From: JBHHZJ01 sp046758005
Lineage (GTDB): Bacteria; Pseudomonadota; Alphaproteobacteria; Kiloniellales; J153
Length of the DNA stretch: 17,907 bases
Assembly (NCBI GenBank): GCA_046758005.1
Contig: JBHHZJ010000073.1
Coordinates: 1 to 17,907, forward strand
Reading direction: 5' to 3'
The translations under genes were made by a program, and so were the position numbers. A model generated the notes under the pieces. The model worked only from the letters and a program-made list of their open reading frames with translations. It made no database searches and was not told the DNA's origin. Positions 16,480 through 17,907 of the stretch are shown here, in pieces (positions within the stretch are counted from its first letter, which is position 1; each line of letters begins with the position of its first letter).

Positions 16480-16494
16480 CGATATTCAATATCG
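16480..16494. promoter_or_regulatory. A/T-rich palindrome upstream of the tolC-like promoter
   Basis: CGATATTCAATATCG has perfect 7-bp arms around one base and ends 9 bp before the -35 box at 16504. Its place suggests a binding site for a second regulator, but no candidate protein is identified. Confidence 0.4.
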
Positions 16495-16503
16495 CCACCT
16501 CGC

Positions 16504-16534
16504 TTGACCTTGACGTTACGTCAAGCCCTAGGCT
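16504..16534 (+). promoter_or_regulatory. MerR-activated promoter with palindromic operator for the tolC-like gene
   Basis: TTGACC (16504-16509) and TAGGCT (16529-16534) are separated by 19 bp. Within the spacer lies the palindrome CTTGACGTTACGTCAAG (16509-16525), with 8-bp arms around one base. This is the textbook geometry of a MerR-family target, with the activator sitting between -35 and -10. The predicted transcription start is about 16541, which is the A of the ATG. Confidence 0.8.
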
Positions 16535-16540
16535 TGCCGC

Positions 16541-17907
16541 ATGTGGCAGCCGCATTTCAGATACGCCGGATCTCCGTCGAGGGAACGGCGGCGCCCTCGC
16601 GGAAGCGGCGTGGTCGCCGTACTGCTGATTGCGCTGTCGTTGCCAGGGGGAACACCCGCCGCACAGGACGATCAATCCAAGTGGACGCTCGAAGAGCTCT
16701 TGGGCGTGGCGCTTGATCGCAATCCGGGCTTAGCCGTTTCCAGAACGGGAATCACCGTAGCCGAAGAGGACATCAATGCGGCACGCGGCGAACGACTTCC
16801 GCGGGTCGATGCGGTCGGTCTGGGCGAGTACTTCCCCCGGCGCGAGCGCCTGCTGATATTTCGTCATGGGTTCCGAAAAGACGATAATCCGTTCGAGACG
16901 GCAATCGTCAACTATGGCTTGGAGGTGACGCTTCCGCTCTACACGAGCGGTCGGATCGAGCATGGAATTGCGCTGGCCGAAGCCCGGGCCAAGGCCGCCC
17001 GTTCCCGGGTGCGGCTCACCAGGAACGAGCTGATCTTTAACGTCGCGAGCGCCTATTACACCGGCCTTCGGATCCAGCAGGTGATTGCTGCTCAGGAGGC
17101 AACCCTGACGTCTCTGAACGAGTCGTTGCGGGTTGCGGAGCTTCAGCGCGAAGTCGGTCGTATCGCGCCTTTGGACCTACTCCGGATCAAGACCCGCGTG
17201 TCTCAGGCGGAAAGAGACCTCGCGGGCGCGCGAAACGCTTATGCACAAGTGCTCGAGGTTCTGAAAGAGCTCATGAATGTCCCCACGCAGTTAATGTTGG
17301 ACATTGTCGGCGCACTCGTTCAGGCCCCGAGCGCTGTTGCGCTGGAGCAGCTCCACACCGAGGCCCTGTCGGAGCGCCCCGAGATCGTTGCGCTGCGCCA
17401 TGATGTGCGCGCGCAAAAAGAGGCGGTCGGAGTTGCGGCGGCGCGGCTTGGACCGGAGGCGGGTCTTTTCGCCGACTATCGAGGGGTGACCGGCGTAGAT
17501 GATGGGATCACGAGAGACGACGCCCGCATCTTGCTCCAGGTCCGCATCCCGATCTACCAAGGGGGCGTGCTTCGGGCACAAAGGCGCAAAGCGTTCGCAC
17601 AGCTTCGCCAGACGGAACTACGGCTCGAGGAGGCCGAGCGCCGGGCCCTGGCAGAGGTGGAGCGGGCGGTGCTCGACCTGCAAACCGCCGACCCACGGAT
17701 CGAGGCGGGACGCCGCGCCGTCGGCCAGGGAGAGGAGAGCCTCCGCGTCGAGCGAGAGAAATTCTCTCAGGGTCGTGGCACGAGCAACGACTTGTTGCTC
17801 GCCGAAGAGGCGCTCCTGAGGTCTCGGACCGAGCTCGCGGCAGCGCTCAGTGACAGCCAGATCGCACGCGCGGCATTGAACCTTGCCGTGGGCCAAGACC
17901 CGGTCGC
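16541..17907 (+). CDS. TolC-family outer-membrane efflux protein (3' end cut by the window)
   Basis: The open frame runs to the window end, giving at least 455 residues without a stop. It encodes an outer-membrane efflux duct. After an N-terminal signal region (hydrophobic VVAVLLIALSLPGG, cleavage near PAAQ), the mature part begins WTLEELLGVALDRNPGLAVSR, the usual TolC/OEP start. Two homologous halves follow, each with long amphipathic helices and a beta-strand pattern: LEVTLPLYTSGRIEHGI in the first and LQVRIPIYQGGVLRAQR in the second. The final visible residues (ALNLAVGQDPVA) match the usual C-terminal end, so only a short tail is missing. The ATG at 16541 coincides with the predicted transcript start, implying leaderless translation; GTG 16610 after GGAAG would give a shorter, more typical signal peptide. 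RND pump and adaptor genes would be expected downstream. Confidence 0.88.
   Translation, partial: MWQPHFRYAGSPSRERRRPRGSGVVAVLLIALSLPGGTPAAQDDQSKWTLEELLGVALDRNPGLAVSRTGITVAEEDINAARGERLPRVDAVGLGEYFPRRERLLIFRHGFRKDDNPFETAIVNYGLEVTLPLYTSGRIEHGIALAEARAKAARSRVRLTRNELIFNVASAYYTGLRIQQVIAAQEATLTSLNESLRVAELQREVGRIAPLDLLRIKTRVSQAERDLAGARNAYAQVLEVLKELMNVPTQLMLDIVGALVQAPSAVALEQLHTEALSERPEIVALRHDVRAQKEAVGVAAARLGPEAGLFADYRGVTGVDDGITRDDARILLQVRIPIYQGGVLRAQRRKAFAQLRQTELRLEEAERRALAEVERAVLDLQTADPRIEAGRRAVGQGEESLRVEREKFSQGRGTSNDLLLAEEALLRSRTELAAALSDSQIARAALNLAVGQDPV

Overview
The window is a GC-rich (mostly about 70% by eye) proteobacterial chromosome segment. The gene families suggest an alphaproteobacterium, perhaps of the Rhodospirillales type: a form II CoxL-like molybdenum hydroxylase, a Tat-exported PotD-like binding protein, a DUF1194 protein and an orphan ParA. 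The lineage is an inference, because no rRNA or other phylogenetic marker is present. I see no tRNA, rRNA, CRISPR array, transposase gene or integrase.

Layout. Positions 1-690 hold a degenerate GGACAGTATACT inverted repeat, a possible 50-aa membrane protein gene on the minus strand, and a good sigma-70-like promoter. That promoter drives a form II molybdenum hydroxylase large subunit (691-3036), which is translationally coupled to a CysQ-type phosphatase (3033-3872). A convergent orphan ParA ATPase follows (4578-3940). Then comes a structured gap of about 420 bp ending in a perfect 27-bp-stem REP-like hairpin (4885-4942). Next are sua5/tsaC (4996-5994) and an FAD-linked D-2-hydroxyacid dehydrogenase of the GlcD/D2HGDH type (6069-7511), which faces a secreted DUF1194 protein with a VWA-like fold (8385-7546).

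The central block (8950-13735) is a complete polyamine-type ABC importer: Tat-exported PotD-like binding protein, PotA-like ATPase, PotB-like permease and PotC-like permease. It departs from the textbook system in three ways. The PotB-like subunit carries a helical-hairpin coiled coil of about 70 residues in its first periplasmic loop. The PotC-like subunit has an extra N-terminal domain of about 110 residues with two membrane helices. In my from-memory alignment the binding protein lacks the acidic pair that holds one end of spermidine in E. coli PotD. A conserved phage/bacterial protein of unknown function (DUF6065-like) follows, then an 18-bp perfect hairpin terminator shared with a convergent seven-TPR protein (15676-14813).

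The right edge (about 15900-17907) is visibly lower in GC. It holds a MerR-family regulator and a TolC-family outer-membrane efflux protein cut by the window end. Each has its own promoter of the MerR type, with 19 bp between -35 and -10. The two promoters share 23 of 31 positions, and the tolC-like one contains a 17-bp palindromic operator. This looks like an inducible, possibly acquired, tripartite efflux module whose pump and adaptor genes would lie just past the window.

The most interesting items are the re-engineered Pot-type transporter, the GGGGACAGTATACT hairpin family, and the paired MerR boxes with an apparently leaderless tolC start.
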